A DNA stretch of 64,000 nt from Paraburkholderia sp. (GCF_004298475.1 NZ_SCRP01000025.1:1-64000), one strand, 5' to 3'; counted from the stretch's first letter, positions 46,295 through 55,082 are shown. Numbers and translations are program-made. The notes: generated by a model from the sequence alone, not told the origin.

Positions 46295-46471
46295 TCAGCG
46301 CTGCCCCATCCAGGCCGGATGACGCACCGTCTTCTCGCGATCGATTTCGCGCAAGCGAAACTCGAGATCGTAGATATCGATCGCTTCAGCAAGGTAGGCC
46401 TCTTCGCGCGCCTTTTGCATAGCGTCGGCAGAGTTCGTGAGGAAGAGGAAAAGACGGCTCAGCAGATACAT
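46295..46471 (-). CDS. DUF3563-family microprotein (58 residues)
   Basis: A 58-residue protein that is easily overlooked. Read on the minus strand it runs from ATG 46471, preceded by CGGAG at a 7-nt spacing, to TGA 46295. It begins MYLLSRLFLFLTNSADAM and continues with KAREEAYLAEAIDIYDLEFR and LREIDREKTVRHPAWMG. The EAYLAEAxDxxDLExRxRxxxR pattern is that of DUF3563 proteins, found in many copies in Burkholderia; their function is unknown. A GGGTAAACCC palindrome lies 50 bp upstream. Confidence 0.8.
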   Translation of the reverse strand: MYLLSRLFLFLTNSADAMQKAREEAYLAEAIDIYDLEFRLREIDREKTVRHPAWMGQR

Positions 46472-46522
46472 GATTCAGCTCCGTTTCGAAAAGACATTCG
46501 CTGACAGTGGATGAAGTGATTA

Positions 46523-46536
46523 TAGGGTAAACCCTA
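46523..46536. promoter_or_regulatory. Palindrome TAGGGTAAACCCTA upstream of the DUF3563 gene
   Basis: A 14-bp near-perfect inverted repeat (TAGGGT, AA, ACCCTA) lies 52 bp before the DUF3563 start. Its position fits an operator overlapping a promoter. From 46537 to 46825 no gene, RNA or further strong structure was seen. Confidence 0.45.
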
Positions 46537-46825
46537 ATCATCTTCACGGGCTGTAGCCGAATGTCGCATCGAGTCGGGTGGCGCCAAGAATCGCTAACGC
46601 CACCTGGACATCAACCTATGGACGCCATATCCTGGCGACATGGCAGGACGAAAAATCAGTAACGAATTGTGGGCGGCGCGAGAACCATGGATTCCCGTAT
46701 TCGAACTATCTCTTGCTGCTGTCGAAGCGGTCCTGCCGCGCCGATTCTGGTATCGGCCGCCACTTGCTGCGTCGTAATGTCGCTCAACTGGTTTGCCAAG
46801 CGCGCCGACATGAGCTGCCGCAATT

Positions 46826-47254
46826 TCATGCGGTGGGTGAATACAACGCACGAAGAGTGAAAATGCGAGCATGTCCGTGCAATATCGCAAGTAGTACCGT
46901 ACCGAAGAGCAGAAGTGGGTTGGCACTTATTGCACCACACATTAGAAACAACGCTGACATTGCGGCCGTTACCACGACTCCCCATACGGTTCCAACACCA
47001 AGCAGGATCAACAGCCCTGCGCCTAGTTCGAGCCACGGAACCGCAACATTAACCAGAGCGATATGCGGCAGCCCAATATGCCCAATCGCGCCAACAAGTA
47101 TGAGCCGCACGGCCTCGGGGGCCACAGTCGAGTGTGAAATCGCGGCAGTAAGAAACGGTCCAGCATCGAAGTGACCAACAACCTTGGTTAATCCTGTCCA
47201 GATCCAGAATGCGCCGAGCACGAGCCTCAACGCAAGCGCAGCGCCGGTTTTCAT
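46826..47254 (-). CDS. DoxX-like four-helix membrane protein
   Basis: A 142-residue inner-membrane protein with four hydrophobic helices (about 5-25, 45-65, 68-90 and 95-120) and the DoxX-type opening LALRLVLGAFWIWTGLTKVV. DoxX proteins are small quinone-linked or redox-associated membrane proteins, often of unknown role. Its start overlaps the MFS stop codon (47251-47254), so it is the last gene of the oxygenase-ligase operon. It may provide redox coupling or exporter support; that is an inference. Confidence 0.75.
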   Translation of the reverse strand: MKTGAALALRLVLGAFWIWTGLTKVVGHFDAGPFLTAAISHSTVAPEAVRLILVGAIGHIGLPHIALVNVAVPWLELGAGLLILLGVGTVWGVVVTAAMSALFLMCGAISANPLLLFGTVLLAILHGHARIFTLRALYSPTA

Positions 47255-48441
47255 CGCACCACCTGCGGGTGTACGCGGCTCAGTTGACGAAAACTAACCA
47301 TAGTCACGCCTAGCAGGCAGGCGAACATGACGGCCATAGCTGCATTTGTCTCGATTAGAAGGGTACTGACGCCTCCCGACACGATTGAACCGAGCGCGAG
47401 CATCAGGCACCCTTGCAGGCTCGCGGCAGCACCTGCGCGGTCGGGGAACAACGCCATCGACCGGGCCATCGCGTTCGAGAAGATAAAGCCCTGGGCAAAC
47501 GCGATCAGCATGATCCCGCCAAGTGCGGTCGGCAGTATAAGCTCACCGCCGCTCGAGGCCACACATGCTACCCCGAGGGCAAATATTACGATGCCGCCAC
47601 GCATCAACTGCTCGCCCCTGTATCGCCGGATCAGTGTCCTGTTCAGCGTCGTGCCGCCGAGATAGCACAACCCAACGCCAAGCGCCGTCTCTCCGAAGTA
47701 CGACGCGGAATGCCCCAAGCGGAATTGCACGATGTACGGCCCGATTACGTTCCACATCAGGAACGCCGAAAAGCTCATACCGAGTATCGCAATGGCCGAC
47801 AGAAAATTCGGATCGGACAGGATCTCACGATAGCCCGCGATCGTTTGCTGCGGTGCGCGCCGCAATTCGGGCAGCAACGTCTCTCGCAGTCCTACGAATG
47901 CAAACGACAGCACGATGAGGCCGTAACCGCAGTAGACGACGAAGTTCCAGCGCCAGCCGGCCAACTCCTGCACGTGCCCGCCAATGTACGGGGCGATCAC
48001 AGGGCCGAGGCCGAACGCGAGACTGAGATAGACGATTGCGGCGCGTAAGCGGTCACCCGTCAGCCTGTCGACGAGAACGGCTCTGGCCACGACCTGGCAG
48101 GAGCCGATCGCAAAGCCCTGAATTGCTCGCCCAACCATTAGCGCCTCGAACGACGCCGCAGCCACCGCGACCGCGCTACCAGCGATGAAGAGTGCCAGGC
48201 CGAAGAGCACTGACGGGCGACGGCCCCACCAGTCGGCCAATATGCCAAACACGAGCTGGCCAATCGCATAGAACACAAGCGTAATTGTGATTGTGTTCTG
48301 CATCATGCTCGGAGCAACGTTTAGCTCTTGACCGATGGCCGGGATGCTCGGCGCATAGAGATCAATCGCAATCCCACCGACACTATTTATTAGTGGTGCC
48401 AACAACATGAGGAAGTTTTCGTATCGGTTCGAATCAGACAT
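47251..48441 (-). CDS. MFS drug/metabolite exporter, Bcr/CflA type
   Basis: A 396-residue, twelve-helix major facilitator of the drug:H+ antiporter group. Motif A is FGILADWWGRRPSVL (loop 2-3), the antiporter-type motif C is LAFGLGPVIAPYIGGHV (helix 5), and the opening APLINSVGGIAIDLYAPSIPAI matches the Bcr/CflA pattern (D in helix 1). It lies 57 bp after the hemolysin-family gene in the same direction, and its likely job is to export the product of this pathway. No strong ribosome site precedes ATG 48441. Confidence 0.88.
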   Translation of the reverse strand: MSDSNRYENFLMLLAPLINSVGGIAIDLYAPSIPAIGQELNVAPSMMQNTITITLVFYAIGQLVFGILADWWGRRPSVLFGLALFIAGSAVAVAAASFEALMVGRAIQGFAIGSCQVVARAVLVDRLTGDRLRAAIVYLSLAFGLGPVIAPYIGGHVQELAGWRWNFVVYCGYGLIVLSFAFVGLRETLLPELRRAPQQTIAGYREILSDPNFLSAIAILGMSFSAFLMWNVIGPYIVQFRLGHSASYFGETALGVGLCYLGGTTLNRTLIRRYRGEQLMRGGIVIFALGVACVASSGGELILPTALGGIMLIAFAQGFIFSNAMARSMALFPDRAGAAASLQGCLMLALGSIVSGGVSTLLIETNAAMAVMFACLLGVTMVSFRQLSRVHPQVVR

Positions 48442-48498
48442 GGTGATGTACTAGAAATGACAGGACAGGCCGACACAAATACGTACGGCCCGCCGGGA

Positions 48499-49125
48499 TC
48501 AATAACCGCTTTCGGCAAGCGCGGCCTGCCTCGGTGATCTTCGAGTCGACGACGTGTCGTCAAGCGGGCTCCACACCAGTAAATCGCCGCGCGAGGCGAT
48601 GTCGTCGATCTTCACCATAACGACTCGTGGCGAGTTGTCGTAGTACGTACCCCAGTCAACATGCACGTCACGCACACGGCTCACGCATGCTCGGCCAAGA
48701 TCGTCGTACGAAATCTGCAACGACTGCAGGATGTGGCGCACCCGCTCCGTCGCCGTCATCAGCACGTACCGGTAGTGATGCTGCGCGAGCGTGCGAAACA
48801 CACTCGCCATCAAGTAACGTCCCGCGCCCTTCGAGGCGAACGACGAAAACTGCCCGAGTTCAACAAGTTCCGCGCGCGACAACCCGTAAAGACGCGTGAG
48901 TGATTCGTCGAGGTAATGCTCGGAGAACAACGGGGCGCTGTCACCCCAACTGAGTCCCACGCACGCATATCCGGGCAAGGACATCGCGCGATCGGTCAGG
49001 CACCAGAACTGGTCTGGACGAGGCTCCGGACGCGCGCCGTGTGCCTGAAAGTAATGCTGCGCGACCGCGAGCTGTATCTGGCGATAGGCGGAATGGCCTG
49101 GATGGAAGGTCCGTACGATATGCAC
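48499..49125 (-). CDS. Thermostable-hemolysin-family protein
   Basis: A 208-residue member of the family named after the Vibrio thermostable delta-hemolysin. GTG 49125 has GGGAG at a 6-nt spacing. Typical parts are the opening RQIQLAVAQHYFQAHGARP, the LFSEHYLDESL block (near residue 67), VELGQFSSFASKGAGRYLMA, VLMTATERVR and the closing VDWGTYYDNSPRVVMV. There is no signal peptide. Despite the name, cytoplasmic members lie in metabolic clusters and the fold may be acyltransferase-like (GNAT/LuxI-type). That would fit acyl transfer from the neighbouring ligase's product; this is inference, not shown. Confidence 0.78.
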   Translation of the reverse strand: MHIVRTFHPGHSAYRQIQLAVAQHYFQAHGARPEPRPDQFWCLTDRAMSLPGYACVGLSWGDSAPLFSEHYLDESLTRLYGLSRAELVELGQFSSFASKGAGRYLMASVFRTLAQHHYRYVLMTATERVRHILQSLQISYDDLGRACVSRVRDVHVDWGTYYDNSPRVVMVKIDDIASRGDLLVWSPLDDTSSTRRSPRQAALAESGY

Positions 49126-49138
49126 GTTAAGCTCCCGG

Positions 49139-50614
49139 TCAGTACAGCGACGCCGCGTAATCGCGCTCGATCAACTGGCGGCGTGGCCGCCCGGTGACTG
49201 TGTAATAGTCCTCGCGGAAGCGCTCAATGTCAGGCACCACCCTGACCCGCCGCACCCGCGCAAAATCGGCGAGTCGCGGTTCAAGCCGCGCCATTTCGTT
49301 GCGCACCGCAATTTCGTCGTGCGCGGACAGCACAATCGCCGCCGGCTCTTCGCGCCCTTCGCCGAACACCACGATGTCGTCGATCAGCGTGCTTTCCTTG
49401 TAAACCGTCTCCACCCACTCCGGCGAGATATTGCGCGCCGTTGACAGGATGATCACGTGCTTCTTGCGACCGGTGATGTACAGGAAGCCATCGACGAATT
49501 CGGCGATGTCACCCGTGTGCAGGTAACCATCGGTGAGTTCGCATGACGTGTCGTCCGAATTGTAGTAACCCGCGCAGAGTGTCGGCGTGCGCACCCGCAG
49601 TTCGCCGTCGACGATCACTGGCATGATGCCGTCGAGCAGCGTCCCAGCCGAGCCGATGCGGCGATGTCCTGGGTAGTTCAGCGAGATGATCGAGCTGTTT
49701 TCACTGAGCCCGTACGCCTCGTAGATCTGCACGCCGCGCTTGTCGAGCGATTCAAGCACCGTGGCCGGAATCTTCGCGCCACCCGTGATGATGTGCGGAT
49801 TGCGGCGGCCAAAGAGGCTCGTCACGTCCATCGACTCGAGCAACACATCCGCCTCCTCAAGCAGCTTCGGCGGAAGGTACAGGAAATTCGGATCGACGCG
49901 AGCGATCAGGTCCAGGTAGTCACGTGCGTTGCCGCTGTGCGCACCATACTCGGCGTAGTTTGGCGGCATTAGCGTCAGCGAACCGCCGGATAGTATCGGC
50001 AGGAACACGCCGAGCACCTGTTCGATCAGCAGGCTCATCGGCACGATCGACAGGTAGTCGAGCGGGCCTGGCGGCACGCGCCTCAGCACGCTAGCCACGA
50101 GCAAACCGACAGCCTCGTCGCGAATCTTCACGCCTTTCGGCTTCGACGTCGTACCTGATGTATGGATAATCCCGCAGATTCCACGCTCGATGCGCTCGCC
50201 GGTGCGCACGCCCACCCCCGGCCATTCGCTGCGCACGCTCGCAGCGTCGATGCACGCGATGCCCGGCAGGATCGCACCTATGCGAGCGGTGGTTTGCTCG
50301 TCCTGTGTAAAGATCGCCGTGGCCTTGTGCAGCAGGCTGCCGATCTGCTCGTCGGAGAACTCAATCGGCACCGGCAGCAGTACCGCTTTCACGCGGAAGA
50401 TCGCAAGCATCGTCGCAATCCAGGCATAGCTGGAGCGCGCAGCGATCCCGAACACGAGGCCGCTGCAATCGCCATACACCTCCTGCAACGTGGTCACGAT
50501 GCGCGTGACGTCCGCGCGCAGTTCATCAAGTGAATATTCGCGGCCCTCAATCTCCCGCACGACAATGCGGTTCGGTGCTTCGGCGAAGTGACGTTCGAGG
50601 AGTGCGCTGATCAT
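49139..50614 (-). CDS. AMP-forming acyl-CoA synthetase / adenylating ligase
   Basis: A 491-residue ANL-superfamily ligase activating a carboxylic acid. Motifs in order are the phosphate loop IHTSGTTSKPKG (near residue 149), YEAYGLSENSS (A5, near 303), YLHTGDIAEF (A7, near 376) and TGRKKHVIILSTARNISPEW (A8). The C-terminal A10 region reads TVTGRPRRQLIERDY; where most enzymes have the adenylation lysine (as in TPTLKLRR) this one appears to have arginine. Start ATG 50614 overlaps the oxygenase stop. It likely activates a fatty or small carboxylic acid within the operon; substrate unknown. Confidence 0.88.
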   Translation of the reverse strand: MISALLERHFAEAPNRIVVREIEGREYSLDELRADVTRIVTTLQEVYGDCSGLVFGIAARSSYAWIATMLAIFRVKAVLLPVPIEFSDEQIGSLLHKATAIFTQDEQTTARIGAILPGIACIDAASVRSEWPGVGVRTGERIERGICGIIHTSGTTSKPKGVKIRDEAVGLLVASVLRRVPPGPLDYLSIVPMSLLIEQVLGVFLPILSGGSLTLMPPNYAEYGAHSGNARDYLDLIARVDPNFLYLPPKLLEEADVLLESMDVTSLFGRRNPHIITGGAKIPATVLESLDKRGVQIYEAYGLSENSSIISLNYPGHRRIGSAGTLLDGIMPVIVDGELRVRTPTLCAGYYNSDDTSCELTDGYLHTGDIAEFVDGFLYITGRKKHVIILSTARNISPEWVETVYKESTLIDDIVVFGEGREEPAAIVLSAHDEIAVRNEMARLEPRLADFARVRRVRVVPDIERFREDYYTVTGRPRRQLIERDYAASLY

Positions 50615-51537
50615 GCGATGCCCCCCTTGCGATAGCTTTGCGCGCCGAAGATGCGGCGATCCGTGCCCGCAAGGCGACGGCGACCGTGCATCACGCGGCT
50701 GTTGTCAATCACAACGATATCGCCTTTGTTCCAGAACAGGTCGTACGTGTAGCGGGCAGTCACGTCCTTGATTTCGTCCCACACCTCGAAATCGATGTCG
50801 GTTCCATCTGCCCACGTGATCATCGGCGGCTCATAGTTAACGCTCGGGCCCAGAAGCGAATTACAGAAGGCACGACGACCGGAGAAACAACTCGTCGTGA
50901 TCGCGTCCGTCACGCGCTCGGACAACACCAGGAACTGATCGAGACGACAGTAGTGCTGGCCACGAACATGCTGGTTGACGACATCCAGGTGCGAGTCGTT
51001 CACTTCATGGGCCGGTACCTGCAATTCGATGCTCAGGAAGCGCTGCACGTTCGGCCAGGGAATACGGCGCACATACTTGATCTGACATTGCTCAAACAGG
51101 CGACGCACTGCCGGCGTCAGTTCGTGCAACACGCGTTGCCCATCGCAGATCGTCGTCTCGGAGCCGACACGGGTAGGCTCAAGGCAGTAGAACCATTGCA
51201 GATCGGGCGTAAACGGCAAGTTACCGTTTTCACGGTGAAGTCCCATTTCAAGCTGGCCAGCGTCAATCTCCGCCGTGTTTTCCGTCGAAGTCTTGCGGGC
51301 CGGATCAAACGTGACACGCGCCGAATGCTGACCGACGAAACGGTTGAAATCTTCGAGTGTGTCTGCGAAGTTGCGATAGATAACGGCGCCCGAATGGGCG
51401 AGCTGCTCGTACAACTGTTCGGTATCGACAAGGTCGATCGCCTTCTGACCTGGCACGAGGCTTTCGATCAACTCAAAGCCGAAACGCGGTAAAGGTTTAC
51501 GCTGAACTGGCGCAATGACTGCGTCAACATCCATCAT
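50611..51537 (-). CDS. TauD/TfdA-family (SyrP/clavaminate-synthase-like) Fe(II)/2-oxoglutarate oxygenase
   Basis: A 308-residue non-heme iron dioxygenase. The proximal metal motif is GLHRENGNLPFTPDLQWFYC (near residue 98), an H-x-E form like that of clavaminate-synthase-type enzymes rather than H-x-D of TauD. The distal histidine and the 2-oxoglutarate arginine are in VVIDNSRVMHGRRRLAGTDR (near residue 280). The segment GAVIYRNFADTLEDFNRF opens the fold. Relatives hydroxylate or desaturate amino acids or fatty acyl groups in natural-product pathways. It is the first gene of the operon and overlaps the ligase start by 4 nt. Confidence 0.88.
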   Translation of the reverse strand: MMDVDAVIAPVQRKPLPRFGFELIESLVPGQKAIDLVDTEQLYEQLAHSGAVIYRNFADTLEDFNRFVGQHSARVTFDPARKTSTENTAEIDAGQLEMGLHRENGNLPFTPDLQWFYCLEPTRVGSETTICDGQRVLHELTPAVRRLFEQCQIKYVRRIPWPNVQRFLSIELQVPAHEVNDSHLDVVNQHVRGQHYCRLDQFLVLSERVTDAITTSCFSGRRAFCNSLLGPSVNYEPPMITWADGTDIDFEVWDEIKDVTARYTYDLFWNKGDIVVIDNSRVMHGRRRLAGTDRRIFGAQSYRKGGIA

Positions 51538-51628
51538 GTTTGCCCCTCGGGGTGGTTAGTTTGGCGTTCGATACGTGGCCTCGTCGAACGCGACCAATCT
51601 ACCGACAAGACTGGGCGCACCGTTTTAG

Positions 51629-51651
51629 AATTTAAATGGGGACATGAAATT
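51629..51651. promoter_or_regulatory. AATTT-N13-AAATT inverted repeat before the oxygenase operon
   Basis: An AT-rich inverted repeat lies 92 bp upstream of the oxygenase start in the 206-bp gap behind the LysR gene. The surrounding 30 bp are clearly AT-rich against a GC-rich background, suitable for a regulated promoter. Confidence 0.35.
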
Positions 51652-51743
51652 TGTTTAGGACAAGGAAATGAGACCCTCTTTGCCTCCTTACGAGTAATCG
51701 CCGGATCGATTATGTGGGGCCGTAAGCCGCTTACAGGCTTCGG

Positions 51744-52700
51744 TCAGGCGTGAGGCGATTCGTCTAGATCAAGCGCATTCGCGCTCGCGAGATCCTTGAA
51801 CAATGCCAGCATGGTTCGGATGTCTGGGTTCTTTTCCGTCCGGCTCGACCAGATGACATCCAGCGTAAAGTTCGGAAATCCGAGCGGTGCGTCGCAAACA
51901 TGCACGGTCTCGGGGATTGACAGGTATGGAATCAGGCGCCGCGGCAATGTCATCACAACCGGCAGCCGCGTGACAATGTTCAGGCAGGCTTGGTAAGTGT
52001 TCGCCCGCGCGACTATGTTGCGCGATCGGCCAAGTTTTTCGAGCCAGCCGTCAATCATGTTGCGCTCTGATATCCACGGCGTCGGAAACACGTGGCTCAT
52101 GTCGCAAAATTCGTCGAGCGACACACGCGTTGACGGTACTATCTTGCGCGAAGCTGTCAGACACAAAAACGTATCAGAAAGGACGGACTCCCATTGCAGG
52201 TCGGGATGCAGCCGATGATAGCCCGGGCCGAAGCCGATAGCGAAATCGATTTCACCGGCCAGAAGCCGTTCGACAGGCAGTTCGCGGCCGAGTCGATCCA
52301 CGATCAGCGATGTTTCGCAGCCACGCTTCATGAACGACTCAAGCACACCTGGCAACAACAACAATTCGAAGTATTCCGGTGCGCATACACGTATCACGCG
52401 GCGTGCTGTCGCGACCACCTGGTCATCATCCATTTCTGCGCAATGATTCACCGCATCGATCACGTTGCGCAGGTAGGGTTCGATAGCCTCTGACTTTGGC
52501 GTCGCAACGAGGCTGCCGTGATCAACGACGAAGAGCACGTCGTGAAAGCAATTGCGCAACCGCTTCAGGCAATAGCTAACGGTGGGCTGGCTGATGCTCA
52601 TGACTTCAGCGGTGCGGCGTGCGCTTTTGTGTTCATACAGACACAAGAACACCATCACGTCCTGCAGATCGAGCTGGCGCAATACGTTACTGTTGAGCAT
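51744..52700 (-). CDS. LysR-family regulator of the oxygenase/ligase operon
   Basis: A 318-residue LysR regulator whose opening LRQLDLQDVMVFLCLYEHKS and HTH (SARRTAEVMSISQPTVSYCL) place it in the NodD/LeuO/PcpR-like branch rather than the CysB/BenM branch of the other regulators in the window. The effector domain begins near residue 95. It is transcribed in the same direction as the oxygenase operon, 206 bp upstream, so it is either the first gene of the unit or has its own promoter with a second one in the gap. It most likely controls this operon. Confidence 0.9.
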   Translation of the reverse strand: MLNSNVLRQLDLQDVMVFLCLYEHKSARRTAEVMSISQPTVSYCLKRLRNCFHDVLFVVDHGSLVATPKSEAIEPYLRNVIDAVNHCAEMDDDQVVATARRVIRVCAPEYFELLLLPGVLESFMKRGCETSLIVDRLGRELPVERLLAGEIDFAIGFGPGYHRLHPDLQWESVLSDTFLCLTASRKIVPSTRVSLDEFCDMSHVFPTPWISERNMIDGWLEKLGRSRNIVARANTYQACLNIVTRLPVVMTLPRRLIPYLSIPETVHVCDAPLGFPNFTLDVIWSSRTEKNPDIRTMLALFKDLASANALDLDESPHA

Positions 52701-52843
52701 ATTTCCTGGTCATGTTGTGCCTCGGAGTGCTTTTGCCTCGCCCGCCAAGAGTCAAGCAGCGCCTCGATATTCATGTTGCGTCGCTATCCCTTGGCGCTGC
52801 CGTTATCTGCTCACGCTTCGTTGATGACTTGCATAAGCAACAC

Positions 52844-54064
52844 CTAACCTGCCCCCCTGGCCAGCTGACCGCAAAAGACGTCATTGGCCGCATCGCGGCG
52901 ATGGTTTTTGAAGAAGCTCCAGATCATCATGCTGGCATCCGGGCCCGTTGCCGAATGGAAGGGCACCGTATCGTCGCCGCCGCTCCACGCATGATCGAGA
53001 TTCGCCACACGGCATAAGCGCACGACGCTCTCGCCACGGCGCGCGTAGTCCTGCACGATGTGCCCATCGCTCGCGGCTTCGTGCGAGGCAACGCCGGGCC
53101 TGACGCCACGCGCGTCGGCCAGGCCGTTGAGCCGGAGGAACTGCGCCGTGAGCTGCTCGGCGTTGATCGGCGCGACCACGCCATCGTCCTCACCCTGCAC
53201 GACAATCGCCGGCATGCCCGGGTGCGCCTCGTCGCCGAGCTGCCGCTCCAGCAGCTCCACCGGATCCTGATACAGCCCGCGCCGCATGACATCGAGCGCG
53301 CCGACGCCCGAACGCGCCTCGCCGAATGCCGGTCCCGAATGCAGCGCGACCGCCGCGAACCGCTCGGGTGCGCGCACCGCCAGCAGCGCGGCGAGCCCTG
53401 CGCCCGCCGAGAGGCCCGCGAGATAGACGCGCGAGCCGTCGAAGCCGTGTTCATCGACAAGTGCATCGACAAGCGAAACGACCGCCGCCGCCTCCCCGCC
53501 GCCCGCCTCGTCGCGTGCGTCATACCAGTGCCAGCACTGGTGCGGGTGGACAAGTGCGGACTGCTCCGGGTAGACCACCGCGAAACCGTGCAGGTCGGCA
53601 AGAAGATTCATGCGCGTGCCCTCGGCGAACGCGTCCATCGACTGCCTGCAGCCGTGCAGCATGACAACGAGCGGCAGTCCCGCCGCAGCATGGCCCGCTG
53701 GCAGATAGAGGCCGTACGGCAGCGCGCGCGACGCGCGTTGTGGCGTCGCCGTAACCGTGTGTTCGGCACGGCGCCATTCGCCCGCAGCCCAGGCGGCTGC
53801 ACGCGGGCCCACGCGCGACTGGCGCACGGGCCGTACCACGTGCTCAGGTTCCGTGTATGTTGATGCGGCGGCCTCACTGGCTGCCTGGCTGGCGGCCTCG
53901 CTCACTGCGTCGGCCACCGCGGTTTGCGCAGCCCGTCGCGGCGCCTTGGCGTGCAGCGCGTGTCGGCGCACCCCGCGCGCAGCCTCGTGGGCAATCCGGC
54001 TCTGGATGGCGAACAAACGTCGCAGGCCACCCGCTAACAGTTTCGACAGATCTTTCGTCATCAT
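52844..54064 (-). CDS. PHB-depolymerase-family esterase
   Basis: A 406-residue alpha/beta-hydrolase of the PHB depolymerase/LpqC family. ATG 54064 follows AAGGGAGG; a longer frame to 54262 has no ribosome site. The nucleophile elbow is GLSAGAGLAALLAVRAP (Ser near residue 240), the oxyanion region is LVVMLHGCRQSMDAFAEGT, and HAW near residue 370 may supply the catalytic His. The N-terminal 110 residues are Ala/Arg/Gln-rich, repetitive and without a clear signal peptide. It probably hydrolyses polyesters or aryl esters such as feruloyl esters. It is divergent from the PAP2 gene. Confidence 0.85.
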   Translation of the reverse strand: MMTKDLSKLLAGGLRRLFAIQSRIAHEAARGVRRHALHAKAPRRAAQTAVADAVSEAASQAASEAAASTYTEPEHVVRPVRQSRVGPRAAAWAAGEWRRAEHTVTATPQRASRALPYGLYLPAGHAAAGLPLVVMLHGCRQSMDAFAEGTRMNLLADLHGFAVVYPEQSALVHPHQCWHWYDARDEAGGGEAAAVVSLVDALVDEHGFDGSRVYLAGLSAGAGLAALLAVRAPERFAAVALHSGPAFGEARSGVGALDVMRRGLYQDPVELLERQLGDEAHPGMPAIVVQGEDDGVVAPINAEQLTAQFLRLNGLADARGVRPGVASHEAASDGHIVQDYARRGESVVRLCRVANLDHAWSGGDDTVPFHSATGPDASMMIWSFFKNHRRDAANDVFCGQLARGAG

Positions 54065-54368
54065 CGGCCTCCCTTGAAGGGGTCTGATGTGGGGTCTAGT
54101 GCTGGGTCTGGTGCTATGTGTCAGTTCGTCACACTGCGTTATGGTGCATCGCACAATAGCACTAAACCGCCGACACTGCAGATCGGCTGGAGAAAACCAG
54201 GCGCCGGGATCGTGCAGCGCACCGACAGGCCGCACGGATAAGGGTTCAGCCGTGTCCGTCACGCGCCGCTATACTGAAAATCTATGCAATGTGCGTGTCT
54301 GCCCGCCGGGCCGTCCGCGCGTTAACCGGGTATCACGCTTTTTCAATGCACCGTCGCTGCGCCAAGTC
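54065..54368. other. Divergent promoter region between the esterase and PAP2 genes
   Basis: A 304-bp space with no gene. It must hold promoters for both divergent genes. The GGGTCT repeats near 54080-54110 (GGGTCTAGTGCTGGGTCTGGTGC) are short direct repeats. A weak TATACT (54269-54274) could serve the PAP2 gene. Confidence 0.4.
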
Positions 54369-55073
54369 ATGCCGGATTTACCCCTTCACCTGTGGTATGC
54401 GATCACGAACCTCGGCGGCGCGGGCCTCACGCTGCCGCTCGCGGTCGCTATCGCGCTCTGGCTCGCCGCAGGCTATTCCTGGCGCATGGCCGCAAGCTGG
54501 CTGCTGCTGATCGGCGCGTCCGTCGGTCTCGTCATGGTCACCAAGATCGCGTTTCTCGGCTGGGGCGTGGGCGTACGCGATCTCGATTTCACGGGCGTCA
54601 GCGGGCACGCCATGCTGTCCACGGCCGTCTATCCGGTGGCGTTTTTCCTGATGCTGCAAGGCGCGCGCGCACCGCTGCGGGTCGCGGGCGTGCTGATTGG
54701 CCTCGCAGTAGGCGTTGTGGTGGGATTCTCGCGCGTCGTGCTGGACGCGCATTCGCCGTCCGAGGCCGTCACCGGATGCCTCGTCGGCGCCGTGACGGCG
54801 CTCACGTTCGTTCGCTACTGGTGGGCTGCGCAGTCGGGACGTCTTTCGGCGGCGGCCGTCGCGCTGAGTCTTGTCGCACTGACGTTCGCGCTGCACGACG
54901 TGCGCGTGCCGACACACCGCTGGGTCACGCATCTCGCGCTGACCGTTTCGGGTCATGAGCGACCCTATGTGCGCGCCCGCTGGAAATCCAACCGCGCGCC
55001 GCGCGCGCCCGCTTCGCCGGTCTCACAGACCCGCAACACGCTCTCGCTGCCCACGCATCGCAATGCCGCCTGA
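54369..55073 (+). CDS. PAP2-family membrane phosphatase
   Basis: A 234-residue membrane protein with five or six helices and the PAP2 phosphatase motifs: C2 as GVSGHAML (near residue 77) and C3 as SRVVLDAHSPSEA (near residue 121). The last Asp of the classical SRxxxxxHxxxD is Glu here, which is tolerated in this family. Motif C1 (KxxxxxxRP) is not obvious. ATG 54369 opens the family sequence (PDLPLHLWYAITNLGGAGLT). The gene ends 9 bp from the convergent CHAD gene. Substrates are probably lipid phosphates such as undecaprenyl or phosphatidic acid. Confidence 0.82.
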   Translation: MPDLPLHLWYAITNLGGAGLTLPLAVAIALWLAAGYSWRMAASWLLLIGASVGLVMVTKIAFLGWGVGVRDLDFTGVSGHAMLSTAVYPVAFFLMLQGARAPLRVAGVLIGLAVGVVVGFSRVVLDAHSPSEAVTGCLVGAVTALTFVRYWWAAQSGRLSAAAVALSLVALTFALHDVRVPTHRWVTHLALTVSGHERPYVRARWKSNRAPRAPASPVSQTRNTLSLPTHRNAA

Positions 55074-55082
55074 GGGCAGCAC

